Of a stretch of DNA of 64,000 nucleotides, positions 19,935 to 32,391 are shown in pieces. The position numbers and the translations under genes are program-made. This DNA comes from Nemophila menziesii (taxonomy: Eukaryota > Streptophyta > Magnoliopsida > Boraginales > Hydrophyllaceae): contig JARWIR010000001.1 of NCBI GenBank assembly GCA_029959085.1, positions 67,084,899 through 67,148,898 on the forward strand, in the 5' to 3' direction. The notes under the pieces were generated by a model. The model saw only the letters and a program-made list of their open reading frames with translations, made no database searches and was not told the DNA's origin. Position 1 is the first letter of the stretch. Every line of letters begins with the position of its first letter.

Positions 19935-22897
19935 AATCTACCCCATCCGACCTAGTTGGGAGAGACGACTAACCAGGTCTTCGAAAGACACATCTCGAAC
20001 TTCTTTAACAATAGGTTCTATGTCATCATATCCGACCTATTATCATCGGTATGGATCTTCTCGAGTTGAAACAACTTTGACTTTAACTGGTTGAGTATCC
20101 AATAATACTTACATCAATGTATTTGGTCCGGGAATGATAAGCAGGATTCTTTGCCAAGTGAACTACACTCTGATTGTCACAATGAAGGATGAAGTCTTCT
20201 TGTGTAAAACTCGATTCTTTTAAAAAAAATTCATCCATAGAAACTCTTTGAAAGTTCGATTGCAACGATGTACCCAACCTCGGTAGTTGATAATGCGATA
20301 CACTTTTGTATTTTTGATTGCCACTACACTACTTCCCCTGCAAAAGCCATTATGTACCTCGAGAATCCTCGTCACCAGCCATGTCAGCATCTGTGTAACC
20401 ATCTAACATAGCTTCCCCAAAGTCAAAACACAAACATATTTGTGAAGTGCCTCGAAGAAACCTGAAAATCCATTTAACTAGACCCAAGGTGCTTTGCATG
20501 AATTTGATAGGTAATGACATACAACTCCCACTACATATGCTAAGTCGGGTCTCGCTCATACTATCGCATATATCAAGCTATCGATGACTGATCCATACTG
20601 AACATTACTCATATCTTCATGATCGTTTTCGCTCGTACGACATCGCTTAGAGCTCAATCTGAAGTGTCCTGCAAATGAAGAGCTAGTTGGTTTAGCCTTG
20701 TACTTGTTAAACCTTTCCAACACTTCTATATGTACCCCTCTTTTGATAACCACAACTTCTTATTACGACAATCTCGAAAAATGTTCATACCCCAAATCTG
20801 TCTAGCTGGTCCTATATCTTTCATAACAAAATATTTCTTCAAGGCATTCTACAATGCATCTATTTTTGTCATATCACGGCCTACTATAAACATATAATCA
20901 ATATAAAGGAGAAGAATGATAAAAATCATTATTGTCATACCTTTTTACGTGTATCTGACCAAGTCTTGTTGAACCCGTGATCAATCATAAAAGACTCAGA
21001 CTTCTTATACCAGTGTCGATGTGCTTGCTTCAATCTATATACACTCTTATTTAGTCGACATACAGAGTCTTCCTTACCCTTAACCTGAAATCCCTTGAGT
21101 TGGTCCATGTAAATCTCCACCTCGAGGTCACCATTTAGGAAAGCGATCTTGATAACGAGTTATTCAATCTCTAAGTCCATGCTAGCAGCTAAAGCAAAGA
21201 TAACTCATACAAAATACATTTTTACCACTAGATAATATATTTCATCAAAAAAATCCCTTATTGAATGAAGTCCTTCACAACTAGTCTCGCCTTATACCTC
21301 CGTTGTGGATTACCTCCTCCGGTCTTCAACTTGTAAACCTATATGTTCTTCAACGAATGCCTTTTTCTAGAAGATAGTCTAACTCGAATGTGTGGTTCTC
21401 GTGCAAGTAAATGATCTCTTGTTGCATGGATTATAACACACTTGACATTGTGGATATGACATAGCTTCCTCGAAGCACTAAGGCTCCATCCTGATCTGTC
21501 AGTGTCACATACTCGTTTTTTTGATATCCCGTAGTCTACCTTCAGTTTCTAGTACCACGTCTTAGTGGTTTCTCAACAAGTTGATATGGATATTTTTTGA
21601 ATAATTTCATTATTTACTTCGACTTTGTCAACGATCAGTGGAGGTTGAACTAGATCCAAGTCCATTGGACCAGTAGAAGCAGAAGACTCTGTCTTTTCTG
21701 ATTTATCAAAGTCTTCTCTTGTCTGGTCTTCAATGAATACAACATCACTTCTTTGGAAAATCTTCTTAGCAACATGATCCGATAATCTGTAGCCAAACTC
21801 TTCTTGAGGATGACCCAAGAGTATACATTTATTTGTTTTGCTATCGAGATTTGATCTTTTGTCCCTTGGAATATGTACGAATGCTCTACAGCCGAACACC
21901 TTCAAATGTTTGTAGAAAGTGTCTCTTCCGGTCCGAACTCTCTCTAGGATATCGTCATCCAACAGAACTGAAGGAGAAAGATTTATTAGGTACACGACAT
22001 CGTTCATAGACTCGCCCCAGAATGACTTCAACAACTTTGCATGAGAAAGCATACTTCGGATATGCTCAGAGATGATTTGAGTCATTATTTAGTCAATACC
22101 ATTCTATTGTGATATCTTTGAACAGTCTTCTCGAGCCTTATACCGCGTTCTCGACAATACTTTTTGAAAGGTCCTCGATTTTCATCACCATTGTTTGCTC
22201 GAACAACCTTTAACTTCTTACCAGTTTCTCATTCTATGTTGGAACGAAAGGTCTTGAATGTCTCGAAGACTTGATCCTTGATATTCAGGGGAAAATCCCA
22301 CGCCTTCCTAGAATGATCATCGATAAAAATGAAAAAGTTTTGTGCACCGCCAAGTGATATCCCTATTATAGAGAAAACATCATTATGAACAAGATCGAGG
22401 TTATTGTTTCTTCTCAATGAAGGGGTTAGATGGAACACTATACGATGTTGGTTACCTGCCAACAATCATATCAAGGCTTCATACTAGGATAAGTTTCTTC
22501 CTCGAGGGTATTTGTAAACCTTTTCACTTATATGCCCTAGACGCTTATGCCATAGCTCTATATCATCCTCGACAGTATTGACTTCTCTATGTTTGAGCTT
22601 TGATTGTATCATATATAGGTCCCTATGTTTATTTACCCGAGCTATCATCAGTGATCCATCCGTGAGTCTTCATTTTCTTCCACCAAAATAGCTCGAATAA
22701 CCTTCATCATCTAGTTTCCCAATAGATATTAGATTTATCTGAATATTTAGGACATGTTTCACATCTCTTAATGTCAACCTACAACCAGTATTATTCTACA
22801 AACATACCAATGATTTTATAAAACCCGTTGTTTCCCATTCTTACGTGACCAAAGTCACCAGAAGTGTAAGAAGAGAAGAAAAACTTTAAGTGTCTGT
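19935..22897 (-). pseudogene. Ty1-copia pol (protease edge, integrase, RT, RNase H)
   Basis: Read right to left: a protease-end/gag-pre-integrase part with SYTSGDFGHVRMGN (22840-22890) and LWHKRLGHISEK (near 22530); integrase core with DLVHNDV, FIDDHSRKAW (22229-22465) and the C-terminal part KVFGCRAFVHIPRDKRSNLDSK (21840-21905); RT with FLNGDLE, IYMDQLKGF and VCRLNKSVYRLKQA (21020-21145); active site decayed to YIDY (20894-20905), so the second catalytic Asp is lost; RNase H with HCDNQSVVHLAKNPAYHSRTK (20100-20190). Integrase before RT is the Ty1-copia order. Many stops and frameshifts. Upstream protease and gag are missing, because the sequence switches to a gypsy gag near 22897. Confidence 0.85.
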
Positions 22898-23539
22898 CAT
22901 CACCAATGAGAAAAACTTCTTCGGTATTTGCAAAAGTCAATGTATTACCTTTTTCTTGTGGCGATTCTTCTGTTATTGGAATCTCTAGATCACTATCACT
23001 GTTTTGAATGGTCTCATCACCAGTATTTTTACCTTGGACAATTTGCATAGATGGTCCTTGTTGTAATTTCTTAATCGTTTCAGTGAGGTACGTCAATATG
23101 TGCTCCATACATTGTTGTTGTTGTTGCTGCATACTTTGCACTATTGATGCGGTAGCATTGATTTCCGCCTCACTCCATATCATATTATCCATCGAAACCT
23201 GGATGAAACGATTGAGGGAGTCTTCCAAATGATTGAACCTCTCATCATTAAATCTCGCGTTTCCTTGCGTCATTTTCATGAAAGATTATATGGTTTGTCG
23301 AAGTCCATTAAAAGTGTCTTCTATATGATCATACACTAGATATGTTGGGGAATGAACTTGATAGCTCGAACCTCCTTGATAGGAATTTTGAGGTCTTAAT
23401 TGATAGATATTACTTTATTAACGGTCCCACTACAATTTGATCGTGGGAAAGAGCACTCTTCCCAATGATGCGCAACTAACCCACAACTCGAACAACCATA
23501 CTCATCATTTATATTCATTGGTGAAAGAGAATTCGGCAT
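22898..23539 (-). pseudogene. Short gypsy gag: zinc knuckle plus coiled coil, no capsid
   Basis: The frame starts at ATG 23539 (MPNSLSPMN), 101 bases after the PBS. It begins almost at once with the zinc knuckle CSSCGLVAHHWEEC (23453-23497, C-X2-C-X4-H-X4-C), then a Gln/Ser/Tyr-rich part, then a helical stretch (ERFNHLEDSLNRFIQVSMDN), a Gln run (CAA/CAG, 23110-23135) and an acidic tail. A complete gag would have a capsid domain before the knuckle; here it is absent. One frameshift lies near 23400. At 22897 the frame runs into copia protease sequence, an apparent fusion by insertion or recombination. Homologous to 34363-34890. Confidence 0.75.
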
Positions 23540-23640
23540 ACCTAAAGAACCTGATAAGAGACTAAACAAAAAAAAAGCGTAAAAATATAAATAAATAAAA
23601 CTACTAAATTAACTTAAAGACAAATAATATAACAATAAAA

Positions 23641-23658
23641 TCCCCGTGAGCGGCGCCA
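23641..23658 (-). other. Primer-binding site (minus strand)
   Basis: Complement of TGGCGCCGCTCACGGGGA, tRNA-Asp type with differences from the 13664 copy. It lies six bases inside the LTR end at 23665. Confidence 0.8.
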
Positions 23659-23664
23659 AAAAAT

Positions 23665-25179
23665 TGGTAGACCGTGGGTATGATAAAATAATAAATGTAA
23701 AAAACGCACACGCCTCGGAAACCACGATTAATTCTCCGCAAGTGTACGAATCGTTACAAGTAATAAGTAAATCAAGTTCATTCCTCGGGGATTTAAGTAG
23801 TTATTTTAACTCGTTTACAATATTAGCGTAGATGGTTTTAAATGTTTTGATTAAAATATAAGAGAGTAGAGTGTTTTGATTCCAAATGAATAAAATAAAT
23901 AATTATGGAATTAAGATAAAAGATAAGGGTTGCAAGTATGAACCTATCCTATTAACTTAATGGTTTCTAGGAATAAGGGTGAATGGTAATTTCACATTAG
24001 CCGGGATTCTAATATATCTCTAACTCTCTTCAGGCTAGCTTCGACAACAACTTCAACACAACTAGGGGAATTGGGTAAGGACACCTTAGGCAATGATCCA
24101 TGTAATAAATTCTAACCCTATTGACTATCTAGCTAGGCAAGCCCGCCAGGATCACTACCGCACACTAGTTGTCTATATGCAATTTCGACAATTTAACCAC
24201 CCTACTTCTGGTGTTAGCTTAATTACTTGGGTTATCCACTATATGGCCAGAACACGGGTAGTGTTATACAAACATATAGTCAATTTAAATAATTAAATAC
24301 CAATTTCAATTAAATAGAATAATCCTAAATTCAATTAATCAAAAAACAAAAATATTCAATAGTTCATGTGATTACAGTCATGAGCAAAAGAGAAATAATT
24401 GTGCATAGTAAAAACCAAGGATAAAATGTGTATAATAAATTACAAACAAAATAATCTAACGCTACTTACCCTGAGTATAGTGATGGAGAGGTGCGAATTG
24501 ATGCGGTGATACTCCAACGCCGTTTCTTCCTTCTCTAGATCCTCATGATCGCTCTTTAATGAATTTCTTGATAAAACTAACCTCTTGTGGACAGGGGATG
24601 ATTTTCTAATGTTAGGATCTATATAAATAGTTGAAAACATTTTATGGTTTCCATGGGCTAGATTAAATGACCTAGCCCATCCTAAAAATGGTTTCCTCCA
24701 GGAGGGGTCTGGTTCGAGTCACACCAGCTGCAAAATTCATAACTTCTTTGTTACATCTCTGAATCGTAATCCGTAAGGGGCCACGCGTACCTAATTCAGA
24801 ACCCCATTTGTGTATAAAAGGGATCATCCAAATTCTTTGTAAATATCACTTGACATAGAAAACAATTCACTTTCTAATTCTGGTCGGCAACTCTTTCACT
24901 TTTAAAAACGGTTCTTTGTCACTTAACTCTTTATTTTCTTCTTTGATCTCATGTACTCGACTTCTTATCCATGCTTCTAATATCATCCTTGTACCTAATA
25001 GATTCACATTTAACATAAAAATTACGTGCAAAGATCTCTAAAAGTGTCAAATCTCCAAAACAAGGCAAGAAATGAGAATATATCAAATAATAGTAAAAAA
25101 AACCCCTTAGATGAGCACAAAAGGAACATACAAAGATGTCTCTTGATGAGATTTATTTATCACAAAAAGGTAGATATCA
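23665..25179 (-). repeat. 5' LTR of minus-strand gypsy element
   Basis: On the minus strand it runs from TGATATCTACC (25179; expected TGATGTCTCC) to CTACCA (23665), next to the PBS. Length 1515 bp. Landmarks such as the complement of CTAGATAGTCAATAGG (near 24120) and CTTGCGGAGAATT identify the family. The next five bases (25180-25184, ACTAC) start a different LTR that this element appears to have inserted into. Confidence 0.8.
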
Positions 25180-26151
25180 ACTACCTAACACCACTAGCGG
25201 ACACTTCAGAGTGAACCCTACGTGATAAACAACGCTAAAGGTAATTATCCTACACAATTATCTTGCTAGTAAAGCCTGTTAGGATCGATAACGCCCACCG
25301 GATATATATGAATTCATTCTATGCCCAAAACCCCACGTCAGAGCGATAATATAGGTCACTAAAACTACCTAATATTTGTGCAAGATCTAGTCTGATAGAT
25401 AAATTCAATTCATATACAACGAAAATCAATTACCCAATTTAATTAAATAGAAATTGTCCCAAATAACATTAAAATCATTCAATAATCAACTATGGTTCTT
25501 ACATAAAACCAAACTCAAGCTAATAGTTTTTAGTTCATAATAAAAGCAATAAAATTAAAAATTAAAGTACAAGAATCATGTTTATAACATACAACTAATA
25601 CAAGTTACCCTAAGAATGGTTGAAGATATGTGGTGGAATGGCGTAGAAGGGTGGAGGAGGGATCAAGCTTCTTCTTCTTCTTCTTCTTCTTCTTCTTCTT
25701 CTCTAGCTTGTATCTTCTCTTCCGATAATGTCTAACTCTTGTTTTTTATTCCAAAAGCTGATATATTAGGTTTACAAAACGTTTTTTGGAGTTGTGGGCC
25801 CCTTTTAATGGCCCAAGTCAACCCAAAAATGTTTTAAGGATATGCAGACTACCTTGAACCACAACAACAACAAAAGTTCCTTTTTGGTCCTTTAATGCCT
25901 TAACTTAAGGTTGTCCTTGCTTTATTGACTGCTTTTCCTCGTCTCGTGTTCTTGTATCATCCACATACCTAAGAGTTGTGCACTTAATACACAATTAACA
26001 CATAAATAACTCTAAAAGTAGTAAATATCCAAAATGGGATAAGAAATAAGAATATGGATAAATATAGGGAATAATCCCTCAAATGAGTCCAAATAACCTC
26101 TAAAAATATGTCTTGTGATACTATTAATCTATAACACAAAAGGAGACATCA
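25180..26151 (-). repeat. Interrupted minus-strand LTR
   Basis: A second LTR on the same strand, from TGATGTCTCCTTTT (26151) to its middle at 25180, where the neighbouring element starts. It contains a (CTT)n microsatellite at 25668-25702 and the complement of TATA-type sequence near 25760. The rest of the LTR should have continued leftward and has not been found. Confidence 0.7.
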
Positions 26152-26660
26152 ATTGGTTAACCTCATTGTCATGAAAGAGGGATTATGTCGTCTTTCAATT
26201 TGTCAAGCGCCTTGTCCTTAAATTCGGAATCGCTCGCCTCTTCTCTCACAACCGATTCTTTGCATATCTAAATGAATTTCGTAAGAGTCTTGTTCACTGA
26301 TTAGGGAACACCGCTCTCTGGTAGTGTCTATGGTATGCTAGTGGATAGCTGTCACAAATTTATTAATCATACCCATTTTGGGCTTGTATAATACAGCTTG
26401 AATAGCGGGTGGAAGTATCTCAAGAGGCGGCAATCAGAAAGGCTGTTGCTCTTGAGGTTGCATGAACCAAAGCACGACTCCAGGTGGGACTTGTGCACCA
26501 TGATTATTATTCTCTTCTATGTTCACTTAACCATTCAATTTTTCCATATCTTCTTGTGCACCTTAAAATCTGTAAGATACAAAAATACAGAAACCAACGT
26601 AAAACGAAAAATAACTAACACTACTATACTAACTAAAAACACAAAATAATAACGATATAG
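26152..26660 (-). pseudogene. Gypsy leader and gag start fragment
   Basis: Minus-strand sequence between a PBS and a 3'-placed LTR. After a T-rich leader it reads LPPLEILPPAIQAVLYKPKMGMINKFV in one frame, resembling the proline-rich gag N-terminus of the family, then several stops. No polypurine tract precedes the LTR at 26151, so most of the internal region has been deleted. Confidence 0.45.
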
Positions 26661-26678
26661 TCCCTGGCAGCGACGCCA
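26661..26678 (-). other. Primer-binding site (minus strand)
   Basis: Complement of TGGCGTCGCTGCCAGGGA, tRNA-Asp type with a CpG-like change (GCGCC to GCGTC). It marks the 5' LTR that starts at 26685. Confidence 0.75.
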
Positions 26679-26684
26679 AAAACT

Positions 26685-27004
26685 TGTCGTCTCCCAAAGC
26701 GTGATAAATAAATCAATACCAAGGGAAGAACCTACCCGCAAATGTACGGGGGTTGAGAAATAATAAAAAGGTAAGTACATGGGCAAATTGTCTCCACATG
26801 GACTATCAAGATTATGGTATTTGTGTTTCGCGAGTATAATAACTTACTTGTGGATAAATGACAGAAAATGTAAATATTGTTTGTTTGGTTTTATAATATA
26901 AATAAGATGAATAGGATAATAGTCCTTCTAGTTGGAAGCATGTGAGAGGAAGAGATTTGTGTATAGGATGAGACTACAAAGTTATGATAATGTTCCACAA
27001 TGAC
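26685..27004 (-). repeat. 3' end of a minus-strand 5' LTR
   Basis: Begins at the LTR end adjoining the PBS and shows the family's CCCGCAAATGTACGGG block (26733) and the long T/A-rich stretch. Homology to the other LTRs fades near 27005. The rest is replaced by plus-strand LTR sequence. Confidence 0.55.
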
Positions 27005-27759
27005 TCAAACTTGTCCAGTATTGTTAGAATATGTTTTTGGGTTATTGTTTACCCACCCAAGTGGGACCCACATCCAATAAACGTTTTTACAATTTATTTA
27101 GGTGAATCTTGAAGATTAAAATAAGTACACAACTTTTGGAAGAGAATCTACATGCCTGGAGAAGAAGAAAGGAAGAACACCAAGTCAACCTTCAACATTC
27201 CACCACCTATATCCATACATTTCATCAATTTTTAGTGTACATACTTCTACTTTTCCATTCTAGTATTGAATATGACTCTTTTAAACTTTGTAATTCAATT
27301 TTAATTATGACCTAAAATTATCATAGCTTGATAATTTCTTTATTTATGAACTATAGTTGATAAATAGATATTTTCTTATACATTGGTATATTTGAACTAA
27401 ATTGAATTATTGACTTTCCATTGGATATAAACTTGTATACAATCTTCAGCCCTTACCTTGATCAAGTATCGTGTTAGGTTAGTAATCTTTAAGTATGCGT
27501 TTGATGTTCTTCTGAAAACCTAGAGGTCTTGGCTAATCGGTAGTCACGTAAGGTATATGTCCTTAACCACTAGACTTGTTTTATAGGGTCGCTTAAGAGA
27601 GGTCCCTAAAATCAAAAGGTAGACCCAATCCACCCATAAGGTATTTAGGGTGCTTGTAGAAACCCGACTAATACTAAAAGACTATTTCCCCCCTTATGTT
27701 TAGAAACATATAATTTTATCACTATCGGAAATTACTAGCAAGACTCAAGCTACTCTCAT
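27005..27759 (+). repeat. Diverged plus-strand LTR, left part
   Basis: No gene. From about 27280 the sequence follows the middle of the plus-strand LTRs (TTAACCACTAGACTTG, AGGTAGACCCAATCCACCC, GAAACCCGACTAATACT, AAGACTCAAGCTACTCTC). It is interrupted at 27760 by a solo LTR and continues at 29304. The origin of 27005-27280 is unclear; it holds an AGAAGAAAGGAAGAACACC leader-like stretch. Confidence 0.5.
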
Positions 27760-29303
27760 TGATGTCTCCCTATTTGTCATGAATTAATCCTAGTTGGAGA
27801 CATCATTTTTAGTGATTTAGATGTCATTCTAGTCGATTTTCTTGAGAAATACTACACTTTCCTATTTTGAGTCTTGATTTAGTAAATTATTGTTTTTAGA
27901 GCATATTTGGTTTAATTATTTATTTAGTGTGAAGCTTTAAAGATAATTATGGAGATTAATTAGATTCCAAGTCAAAAACTAAGAGATATGGAAAGAGATA
28001 AGCATGGTAGTTGGAGATAAGGAAAGAAAAGCTAAAATCATGAAAAAAGGAAAAACTTCCATAAATCTGAATTCCAGCACCCACGACCACAAATCAGCTT
28101 ATATCTCAAAACCAGTGAAGAATCTGGAGAAACGGTCAAGAGAAAAGTTAAAGATCTTTCCGAGAAGATGAATTTCGACTACTCGTACGCATCAAACGGA
28201 TACGAATTGAAGCTATTAGAACCAAAACAAAAACGGGCCTGATTCCATGTATTAGGGTTACGAATTTGAGTTGGGCTTGGAGTCCACTACTTACCTTCTC
28301 CTTCAAGAAAACGAATTAGGGTTCCTAAACACCTATAAATACACCCTTATACCATTGTAAATATGTCCTTGCTCAGTTTCAATCTTAGGCTTAGTCCTTG
28401 CTTGTATTTTCTCAGTTTTAAATAATAGCTTAGTCTTTATATTTATTATTCATCCTTAGTATCAAGCTATTCATAAGAGAAGCAAGCTAACCTATAGAGG
28501 AAGACAAGAAGAAGAAGTTGGAGAGTGACAAACTCCTTTTCTACATCTACCTTCTCTATATTTAGGGTAATTAGCTATAGAATTATGCTCAACCATAATT
28601 CTAAGCTTTTATTTTGTAAGTTTTACTTTTAATTGTTGGGTTATTATTTTGTCTTTAAATTCATTAATACTATTTGTTATTTTAATTGATTTGAGCTTGG
28701 CGTATATTGTTATTATGTGTTTTGACTTATTGTTACAACCCTAGATTTGACAAATCTTAGGAATATTCTTAGTTATTGACAACACCACATAATCGTCTAG
28801 TTTTGATCCTTTGCCTAACTAGATAGCCATAAAGGTTTGATTTAACCACCAATAATTACTCAAGGTTTCTTTACCCAAGTCCCTTGGTAGTGGAGAGGTT
28901 GCTCCTAAGCCTAGAAAAGGCTAGGTAGAATTTAGAATCCTAGTTAATATATAATGCTTAATCTGTGACAGGTTAAAATAACATGTTAGTAAAATAGACT
29001 CATAATATTAATCCTAATTTATTTGACTTACATTCATATTTAGTTATTTGTATTATTTATTTATTCGCGTTAGATAGCTATTATCTTATCTTATATTTTA
29101 TTCGAAGCATATAAATTCATCTACGCTTGTTAAATATATGTAGATCTAACAGATTAAATCCCTGCGAACGAACTTAACTTATCATTAAAACTTGCAAACG
29201 ATCTGTGATACTTGCAGTGACTTCTGTGGTTCTCAAGGATGTGTGCTCTTTATTATTATTATCTTTATTTATCTATTATTTTATCACACCTTTGCCCCCA
29301 CCA
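27760..29303 (+). repeat. Solo LTR with TSD CTCAT
   Basis: Runs TGATGTCTCCC to CCCCACCA, 1544 bp, flanked by CTCAT on both sides (27755-27759 and 29304-29308). There is no PBS, coding or polypurine tract, so it is the product of LTR-LTR recombination after a gypsy insertion. TATA box at 28334-28341. It sits inside another, older LTR, whose text resumes right after the TSD. Confidence 0.9.
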
Positions 29304-29615
29304 CTCATCTTATATATATTTTATCTACTTTTATTTTATTCCTTATTATATTTGAATATTATCTTTACTTTTTCTTATTTGCAATGTAGTCCCTCTACAT
29401 TATTTTAGTAATATTAAAAAACACAACAATCCATATTTACTTTCGTTAATTACAATTAAGGCCCAAAGTACACCTTTAAAACACAAGAATTAACTCTTTA
29501 GTCCCTATGTAGAACGATGAACGATAATTACTTTACTACTTGGGAAGACTCATACACTTGCGAGGAGCCTTTTCCCCGAGTGTGGTTTTTATATTACGCC
29601 TCAGGGGACACCACA
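29304..29615 (+). repeat. Diverged plus-strand LTR, right part
   Basis: Continuation of the host LTR after the solo LTR. It ends with CACTTGCGAGGAGCC..GGGGACACCA, matching the LTR end at 32205-32268. Confidence 0.55.
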
Positions 29616-30329
29616 ATGTTAGGACGACAATGCTTTGAGTTGAGGGTCTTAATGCCTCTCCTTTTGTCATATAATTTGACATACAATGTTTTTTTGCGTG
29701 GATTCGAAAATAAAGTTTAGGATTTATCCCTTGAGATGCCATTTTTAACCTTTGATATTTAACGTGTCTTAGAGCGGTTTAAGGTATATTGTGTGTTAAT
29801 TGTATAACACATAGAAACATGGAGAATACGAGGATAAAAGAATAAGTTAAGGAATCAAGGAGCTAAGAAAACACCCACAAGAAGTAGAAATAGATCAAGA
29901 GAATCCAGGGAGTTAAAAGAGTCAATAGAAGCTCAACCAAAATTGGAAAACCATCATCATTAACTTAGAAAAATTGTTGTGAAAAATTGGCAAAGAATCA
30001 AAGTGTTCCCCTTAACCAAAAGTTATAACTTGAAGTCTAGTCCGCGTGTAGAAGAGCGGAATGCAACTCTGAGTTGAGAAGAAGAAGTTACAAATATTTT
30101 ACCAAGACGAAACAGGTTGTCTAGATTTAACAAAAGACTCAACGGGCCACTTTTGACCCACTATATGGGGCTAGCTAGGATAACTCAATGTTTAATAGTA
30201 TAAAACATTAGTTTTCATCTGTTTAGATACACTTTTACTTTCATATTACTTTGGGTGCTAGTGAGAAGTAAGGAGAACAGGGCAAGAAGCAAAACAATAT
30301 CAAATTTTACCATTGTAATCCTTATCAAA
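29616..30329 (+). repeat. Polypurine tract and partial diverged LTR
   Basis: Directly after the LTR end at 29615 comes GACGACAATGCTTTGAGTTGAGGGTCT, a polypurine-tract neighbourhood, and then a new LTR start, decayed to TAATGCCTCTCC (29651), with the paired GAGATGCCATTTT near 29732. Having an LTR end followed at once by a PPT and an LTR start means the whole internal region is gone. Homology is lost by 30330. Confidence 0.5.
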
Positions 30330-30679
30330 GTTCTCATGATTCCTAGTTGTATAGTGGATTTGTAATTCAGCTAATAGGGAGTATGCTAAGTGGAGCGTTA
30401 CCAATTAGTGAGGATTGATGGAACACCCTATAGCCATCATCTTGAGATAAGTACAAGCGTAACCTTCTAGCATTGTGAAGTTAATTTTTAATTAATTATT
30501 TGTGTTTGATTTTGCATGAAATTTGTATGTGTATATTAATTCCTAGGTTCATACTATATGAGATTTGTGTTAAGTTCTGCTTTGGGTGTTATTCATTAGA
30601 CTCTACCTTTTTGCGTATCACCTTGAACCCTTGTTTTTATTTTACTTTGTCGGGACGAAAAGGTTTGAGTTTGGGGTCT
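30330..30679 (+). other. End of a gypsy 3' region with polypurine tract
   Basis: Matches 52935-53264 and 63745-64000: CATGATTCCTAGTTGTATAG, AACACCCTATAGCCATCATC, ATTTTACTTTGTCGGGACGA, then TGAGTTTGGGGT (30666-30677) two bases before the LTR. No ORF. Confidence 0.8.
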
Positions 30680-32268
30680 TGATGTCTCCATTTTTGTTCT
30701 AATTATATGCCCTTAGGAGACATCAAATTAGGTGATTAGTTGACTTATTTAATAGACTTTTAAGCTTATTTGGTTATATTGCGATTTCTTCCCTTGTATT
30801 TATACTATTTGTGCTTTAGAGCTTTTGTGCGTTAATTTGTTTGTTTTTAGTGCAAAGTTCTTAATTTTATGATTTGATGGAGTATCAAGACAAGGAGAAT
30901 AAAACGGAATTAAAGTCTTGGATTTAGCGTTAAAGTCAAAGGCTAGAATAATTGATTCGAATAAGTAATTAGTGGGGAATGAGATCTGGAATGCTGTCAC
31001 GAATCACTGTTTTTGAGCATCTTAGCCACTGATTCAGCCTTGGAGCATAAAATTAGATTGAAAGAGCTTGAAGTAAGGAAGATTTTCCAAGTTGAACGAA
31101 ATGATTCCGAGTCCGGACGCAAAGGTTACAGCTGCTTTAGTAACAGCTATACACAAGTTAAGGGATTTCATTAAAGGAATTGGGCTTTTAATCTAATTAA
31201 CCTAATCCTTATTTTTAAAAGCCCAATCCGTTTTTCTCACTATAAAAGGCTTTAGACTTTAGTTTTTAGACACACAATTCACATTAGAGAAAAAACAACG
31301 CTTAGGAGAAGTCAGAAAAGCAAAAAGGAGAGAGAAAGCTGATGCTGGAGAATTATTTCTTCCAACAATCAGTCATATCAATCATATAATTAAGTTTTTC
31401 TATTTCTGTAATTCATTATGAACACTTTTCATTTTAATTCAGTAGTTTTTAACATTATCATGAGCTAAATTCTTTAAGTGTTTGAGAATCGCGTTAATGG
31501 GTTGAACCCCAATTTATTGAATTTATGTTTTTGAATTTGAGATTGAATAATTTAAATTGAATTGGGTAATTTCGTATTGACTATTATTTTGCATTTAATT
31601 ACTGTCTTTGAAGTCATGAATCAATTATAGGAATTAGTAACTAAGCTATTCACTTAAGTGGCAAAGTGGTCGCCTTGACGGGGGATTTAATTACGGAACT
31701 AGGTAATAGACGTAAGGTAGAAATTATTGACCCTGACGGGCTTAGTTAACCTAATAGCCAATTGGGTAGAATACTTGACCATTCGAAAGTGGATTATAAT
31801 CACCCTGACGGGGTTTGTAACACCTAGGAATAGCTCCTAAGTCCACCTTGACGGGGGTAGGAGACTATAGAATCCCGACTAGTACTTAATCCAGGTTCAT
31901 CCCTTATACAGAAACATTGATTTAATAGATTTAGGTGAAACCCTTGTGAAACTCAAGTACTGCGTTTAAATCCTTGCGTCCACTCATATTTATTTACTTG
32001 CGTCTTATCTACTTGCATTAGTTAATTTAGTATTTTATTTTATTTGCATTTTAGTCCTTAATCAAAAACCAAAACAAATCTTTATATCATTTACTTTCTG
32101 TATCATATAACAATTATCCACACTTATTACATAACATCGAAAGTCATATCCAATCCGTCAATGAGATCGAAATCCTGTTTACCGGATATTACTTGGACGA
32201 CCCGTACACTTGCGGGACGTGTCTTGCCTTTTTAGGTGTGTTATTTTATAACACACGAGGAGACACCA
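30680..32268 (+). repeat. 3' LTR, subfamily B
   Basis: Starts TGATGTCTCCATTTT and ends GGAGACACCA, 1589 bp. TATA-like TATAAAAGG at 31241-31249. It differs from the other LTRs by CCTGACGGG-type repeats (31735-31860) and resembles the truncated LTR at 58593. After its end comes AGTTTTAATTGC, which starts like the LTR-PBS junction but has no PBS. Confidence 0.82.
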
Positions 32269-32391
32269 AGTTTTAATTGCTATTGCCTCTCTTGATTAAT
32301 ACCCAAGATAGGGTGTAGTGATTTCCTTGTATGCAACCTTCATGTATCACCAATTTCGCTTTCCCTTACATCCTCTTGTGCTCCATCCCAA

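Noticed and set aside
25668..25702. (CTT)n as a functional polypyrimidine signal
   Set aside because: A simple microsatellite within a decayed LTR; no reason to assign a role.
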